Part shown: in pieces, positions 8,053-11,268 of the stretch
Layout of the letters: the number at the start of each line of letters is the position of its first letter
Position numbering within the stretch: position 1 is the first letter of the stretch
NCBI GenBank assembly: GCA_019242135.1
Contig: JAFAWC010000014.1
Span: forward strand, 1 to 11,268
DNA from: Mycobacteriaceae bacterium
GTDB lineage: Bacteria > Actinomycetota > Actinomycetes > Mycobacteriales > Mycobacteriaceae
Length of the DNA: 11,268 nt
Direction of reading: 5' to 3'
Translations under genes and position numbers: made by a program
The notes under the pieces: model-generated
Told to the model about the DNA's origin: nothing
Seen by the model: only the letters and a program-made list of their open reading frames with translations
Database searches by the model: none

Positions 8053-9594
8053 ATGATGGAAAGCGTGTCATCTGGCAAGTCCAACGAGAGGCTCGACGTC
8101 GTCGTGGTGGGTTCAGGCCCCAACGGGCTGGCCGCCGCAGTGATTTTCGCCGCTGCCGGCCTGTCGGTCGAGGTGGTGGAGTCGCAGCCGGGGCCTGGGG
8201 GCGGCTGCCGCACCGTCGAACTGGACCTGTCGGTGCCACTGCGCCACGACCTGTGTTCGGCCGTGCACCCCATGGCTGCCGCCTCGGAATTCTTCGAGCG
8301 ATTCGGCCTCACCGAGCGGGGCGTCGAATTGGCCCAACCGGAGGCCGCCTATGCCCATCCCCTCGACGGGGGCCGCGCCGCGATCGCCTATCCGAGCCTG
8401 GACCGCACCGTTGCCGAGCTCGGGGACGACGACGGGCGGCTGTTCCGGCGGGTAATGGCCCCACTCGTCGAGGCGGTCACCGCGGTTCGCGACCTCGGAC
8501 TCTCGGACATGCGACGGGTGCCGGCCACGGCGCTGACCCCGCGAGGGTCGATTGCCGCGGTGTCGATGGCCGGACGCGCGCTGCAGCTCGGTACCCCGCT
8601 ATGGGAGCGAACGACGAATGCGCCGCTGTGCGGCGCGTTGGTGACGGGTGTTCAGGCACATGCCAATACCGTGATCCCCTCCCTCGCCGGCGGCGCCGCC
8701 GCACTGTTGCTTGGCGCGCTGGCGCACAGTCACGGCTGGCCGATCCCGGTCGGGGGCAGCCAGTCGATCACCGACGCACTGATAGCCGACCTGTCCGCCC
8801 ACGGCGGAATCGTGTCCTGTGGGCGACACATCGAGCGCGCCGCAGACCTACCGCCCGCCCGGGTGTACGTGTTCGACACGTCGCCGTGGACCCTCGCACG
8901 CGTGTTCGGGGACCGGCTCTCCCCGCGATACCGGCGCGCACTGGCGCGGTTCCGCCCGGGTAGCGGCGTGGCCAAGGTCGATTTCGTTGTCTCCGAACCG
9001 ATTCCGTGGGCCGACAAGCGCGTCGGATTGGCGGGTACGGTGCATGTCGGCGGAGACCGAGCTCAGATGGCGCAGGCCGAGAAGGACGCTGCCGCCGGAC
9101 GCCACAACGATGCGCCGATGGTGCTGCTGAGCGCACCCACCGTGGTCGACCACACCCGAAAAGGACCGGGCGGCGAGGCGCCGGTCTGGACCTACGCGCA
9201 TGTGCCCAACGGATCGCCGCGCGACATGACCGACATCGTCACCGCGCAGATTGAGCGGTTCGCACCCGGTTTCCGCGACGTCGTCGTCGGATCCAGATGC
9301 ATCCCGGCCAGTGATCTGGCCCGCCACAACGCAAATTACGTCGGCGGCGACATCGCCGCGGGACAAATCTCGATGTACCGGATGGCTGCGCGTCCCGCTC
9401 TGAAGTGGGATCCCTACCGCACCTCGATCGACAACGTGTACCTGTGTTCGGCCTCGACTCCGCCCGGCCCGGCCGTGCACGGCATGTGTGGGATGTACGC
9501 GGCGACGCGAGTCCTGCGCCAACAGTTCGGCATTCGCACGCTGCCCGACCTGCGGCAGCGAGCGGCACGACGCTCCGGTCACTCATCTGCGTGA
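8053..9594 (+). CDS. FAD-dependent oxidoreductase, phytoene desaturase / PYROXD2-like
   Basis: A 513-residue flavoprotein of the CrtI/PYROXD2-type amine-oxidase-like superfamily. The N-terminal Rossmann fold is explicit: VVVVGSGPNGLAAAV with the G20-x-G22-x-x-G25 dinucleotide motif, E43 at the end of the second strand as ribose ligand, then GPGGGCRT (47-54), the GG-x-x-x-R-type FAD segment. The C terminus has STPPGPAVHGMCGMYAATRV (468-487), the second FAD contact region of this family. Members desaturate, isomerise or oxidise hydrophobic substrates. No phytoene synthase or other carotenoid gene is present, so a carotenoid role is not supported and the substrate is open. Start choice: ATGs at 8053 and 8056 follow a weak GCGGGTAG; GTG 8065 is a possible alternative. 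It is divergent from the acyl-CoA synthetase gene and is followed after 34 bases by an NDH-2-like gene, probably in one transcript. Confidence 0.88.
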   Translation: MMESVSSGKSNERLDVVVVGSGPNGLAAAVIFAAAGLSVEVVESQPGPGGGCRTVELDLSVPLRHDLCSAVHPMAAASEFFERFGLTERGVELAQPEAAYAHPLDGGRAAIAYPSLDRTVAELGDDDGRLFRRVMAPLVEAVTAVRDLGLSDMRRVPATALTPRGSIAAVSMAGRALQLGTPLWERTTNAPLCGALVTGVQAHANTVIPSLAGGAAALLLGALAHSHGWPIPVGGSQSITDALIADLSAHGGIVSCGRHIERAADLPPARVYVFDTSPWTLARVFGDRLSPRYRRALARFRPGSGVAKVDFVVSEPIPWADKRVGLAGTVHVGGDRAQMAQAEKDAAAGRHNDAPMVLLSAPTVVDHTRKGPGGEAPVWTYAHVPNGSPRDMTDIVTAQIERFAPGFRDVVVGSRCIPASDLARHNANYVGGDIAAGQISMYRMAARPALKWDPYRTSIDNVYLCSASTPPGPAVHGMCGMYAATRVLRQQFGIRTLPDLRQRAARRSGHSSA

Positions 9595-9628
9595 GTCGCC
9601 GTTGCCGATCGTGGGTACATGAGTAGCC

Positions 9629-10972
9629 ATGGCCGGACACTCTGCGGATACAGCGACGCACATGAGCTCCGTGGTGGTCGTCGGCAGCGGGTTCACCGGT
9701 TTCGAGTGTGCCCGTCGCCTCGCCCGCCGGATGCGCAGGCACAACACGCCCTTCGACGTCACGCTGATCTCGCCGGTCGACTACATGCTCTACACGCCGC
9801 TGCTGCCCGACGTCGCCGGCGGCGTCCTGGACGCGCGCTTTGTCACGATTCCGCTGGCCGGCGCGCTCAACGGCGGCCGTGCCGTGCGCGGCCGTGTCGA
9901 CGAAATCGACGTGGCCGGACATACGCTCTCGTTCACCGATGCCGAGCACCGCTGCCGCAGCATGTCGTGGGACCGGCTCGTGCTGACACCGGGGTCGGTG
10001 ACCCGGCTGTTCGACATCCCCGGACTGGCCGAGCATGCCCGCGGGCTGAAATCGACGGCGGAGGCGCTGTACCTGCGTGACCACGTGCTCGAGCAGTTCG
10101 AGCTGGCATGCCTCGAGGAGGACACCGCGCTCGCCGAGGCGCGCCGCACGATCGTCATCGTCGGCGCGTCATATTCCGGGACCGAGCTGGCGGCCCAACT
10201 GCGCGCGCTGGCCGACGCGGCGGCCAAGCAAATGGGGTTCGACCCGAATTCGGTGAAGTTTCTGCTTCTCGACCTCGCCGAGCAGGTGATGCCGGAGGTC
10301 GGGGAGAAGCTGGGGAACGCCGCGATGCGTGTGCTGTGCCGGCGTGGCATCGACATCCGGCTGGGCATCACGCTCAAGGAGGTGCACGCCGACCACGTGG
10401 TGCTCAGCGACGACTCGGTGGTGGGAACCCGCACGGTGGCGTGGTTGACGGGGGTTACGGCCGCGCCGCTGATCGAGACGCTCGGACTTGACACCGAGAA
10501 GGGGCGGCTCAAGGTGAACGCCGATCTCAGCGTGCCCGGCCATCCCGACGTGTTCTGCGCGGGCGACGCGGCCGCGGTGCCTGACCTGACGCAACCGGGC
10601 AAGATCACCCCACCCACTGCCCAGCATGCGACTAGGCAGGGAAAAGCGTTGGCCCGCAACGTCGCTGCCAGTCTGGGCCGTGGGACGAAGAAAGACTACC
10701 GCCACAAGAACATGGGTCTGGTGGTCGACCTCGGCCCCCGCTACGCCGTTGCCAACCCGCTCAACATCCACCTGTCGGGATATCCCGCCAAGGCCGTCAC
10801 ACGCGCCTACCATCTGTACGCCATGCCGCGGATGGTGAATCGGTGGGCGGTGTCGCTGGCGTACCTGACCGACGCGATGTTCGCGCGAGCCGTCGTGTCG
10901 ATCGGGTTGTCGACCGACAGCGACGCGAAATTCTCTGCCAGCGAGGGCATTCCACTGCCCAAGGCGATGTGA
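9629..10972 (+). CDS. NAD(P)/FAD-dependent oxidoreductase, type II NADH dehydrogenase (NDH-2)-like
   Basis: A 447-residue two-dinucleotide-binding-domain flavoprotein. The FAD motif VVVVGSGFTGFE has G19-x-G21-x-x-G24; DYMLYTPLLPDVAGG (51-65) is the usual NDH-2 segment after the second strand. The NAD(P)H domain begins IVIVGASYSGTELA (175-188), and D215 after VKFLLL is the acidic residue expected for NADH preference. FCAGDAAA (309-316) binds FAD, and TPPTAQHATRQG (327-338) is the NDH-2 quinone/FAD-side motif. The C-terminal region (about 384-427) resembles the amphipathic membrane-binding tail of the family. It probably passes electrons from NADH to a quinone or other acceptor at the membrane. 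The second glycine motif, GASYSG, differs from the common GGGxTG. The start may be ATG 9629 or M12 (ATG 9662); neither has a strong ribosome binding site. It follows an FAD oxidoreductase gene and precedes a SnoaL-like gene, all on one strand. Confidence 0.88.
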   Translation: MAGHSADTATHMSSVVVVGSGFTGFECARRLARRMRRHNTPFDVTLISPVDYMLYTPLLPDVAGGVLDARFVTIPLAGALNGGRAVRGRVDEIDVAGHTLSFTDAEHRCRSMSWDRLVLTPGSVTRLFDIPGLAEHARGLKSTAEALYLRDHVLEQFELACLEEDTALAEARRTIVIVGASYSGTELAAQLRALADAAAKQMGFDPNSVKFLLLDLAEQVMPEVGEKLGNAAMRVLCRRGIDIRLGITLKEVHADHVVLSDDSVVGTRTVAWLTGVTAAPLIETLGLDTEKGRLKVNADLSVPGHPDVFCAGDAAAVPDLTQPGKITPPTAQHATRQGKALARNVAASLGRGTKKDYRHKNMGLVVDLGPRYAVANPLNIHLSGYPAKAVTRAYHLYAMPRMVNRWAVSLAYLTDAMFARAVVSIGLSTDSDAKFSASEGIPLPKAM

Positions 10973-10987
10973 TTCGCGGTGCCGGCG

Positions 10988-11268
10988 ATGTCGCCCGACG
11001 CCGCCGAGATGCTCGCCGCGGTGGAGCAGTCCCCGCAGGCCACCGCCGCACACGACCGCGCGGCCTGGGTCGAGCTCTTCACAGACGACGGGCGCGTTGA
11101 AGATCCCTTCGGTTCCCGCCCGCACATCGGACATGCACAGATCGCGCGGTTCTACGACACCTTCATCGGGCCGCGCCACATCACCTTCCACCGTGACCTC
11201 GACATCGTGGCCGGCACGAGCGTGATCCGAGATCTGACGCTCGAAGTGGGGATGGGATCGGACGTGGT
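10988..11268 (+). CDS. SnoaL-like / NTF2-fold protein (3'-truncated by window end)
   Basis: The frame opens at ATG 10988 and stays open to the window edge, giving 93 full codons. The sequence begins MSPDAAEMLAAVEQSP, then HDRAAWVELFTDDGRVEDPF (22-41) and GHAQIARFYDTFIGPRHITF (47-66), which is the standard start of the SnoaL/ketosteroid isomerase-like NTF2 fold: a helix, the W-x-x-L-F-x-D-D-x-x-x-x-D-P turn, then a helix and strands. Such proteins act as small isomerases, hydrolases or cyclases, or only bind ligands. The catalytic residues cannot be judged because the C-terminal half is missing. An in-frame GTG at 10979 is an alternative start. The gap to the preceding NDH-2-like gene is only about 15 bases, so the two are probably co-transcribed. 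Confidence 0.75.
   Translation, partial: MSPDAAEMLAAVEQSPQATAAHDRAAWVELFTDDGRVEDPFGSRPHIGHAQIARFYDTFIGPRHITFHRDLDIVAGTSVIRDLTLEVGMGSDV

Noticed and set aside
6297..8963. An 888-codon open frame on the plus strand, opposite the acyl-CoA synthetase gene and running into the FAD oxidoreductase gene
   Set aside because: Its product is Arg/Gly/His-rich low-complexity sequence with no recognisable motif, and it is antisense to a gene with all ANL-ligase motifs. Long antisense frames are expected in DNA with GC-rich third codon positions.
8053..9594. Carotenoid biosynthesis locus suggested by the CrtI-like flavoprotein
   Set aside because: No phytoene synthase, GGPP synthase or cyclase gene is present, and the sequence looks closer to the general PYROXD2-like group.
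10169..11191. A 340-codon open frame on the minus strand opposite the NDH-2-like and SnoaL-like genes
   Set aside because: Its protein is low-complexity His/Arg/Gly sequence with no motif, and both opposite-strand genes show clear family signatures.

Overview
The window looks like ordinary chromosome from a high-GC, mycolic-acid-containing actinomycete, most likely a Mycobacterium or Mycolicibacterium. The best marker is an antigen 85-type mycolyltransferase at 2654-3652, an enzyme family tied to trehalose mycolate cell envelopes. An F420-type PPOX flavoprotein, a FadD-type acyl-CoA synthetase, a soluble bacterial P450 and several GTG starts fit the same picture. No rRNA, tRNA, CRISPR array, transposase, integrase or phage gene was seen, and there is no gap over 300 bases without a gene.

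Layout: (1) The 5' edge holds the ligand-binding part of a LacI/GalR-type regulator whose DNA-binding end lies outside the window. An 85-base gap with a perfect 7+7 inverted repeat separates it from a cytochrome P450. (2) The P450 runs tail to tail into a small PPOX flavoprotein; their stop codons overlap. (3) A 120-base divergent region separates the PPOX gene from the secreted antigen 85 paralogue. (4) The mycolyltransferase converges on a metabolite:H+ symporter of the major facilitator superfamily, which is divergent from a small exported protein of unknown function. (5) That protein converges on a second small exported protein, which has four cysteines and its own recognisable promoter and lies downstream of a long-chain acyl-CoA synthetase gene. 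(6) The synthetase gene is divergent, with only about 40 bases between starts, from a rightward set: a CrtI/PYROXD2-type FAD oxidoreductase, an NDH-2-like NAD(P)H/FAD oxidoreductase, and a SnoaL/NTF2-fold protein cut by the window end.

The genes share a lipid and redox theme (P450, acyl-CoA synthetase, flavin oxidoreductases, SnoaL-like protein, mycolyl transfer), but the sequence does not define one pathway. Strand switches are frequent, and each of the three convergent junctions has at most 21 bases between stops.

I found no convincing undescribed system. The observations most worth following are the antigen 85 paralogue, which carries Glu where canonical enzymes have a conserved Arg in the substrate pocket, the operator-like repeat before the P450, and the compact fadD/oxidoreductase divergent promoter with a possible leaderless GTG start.
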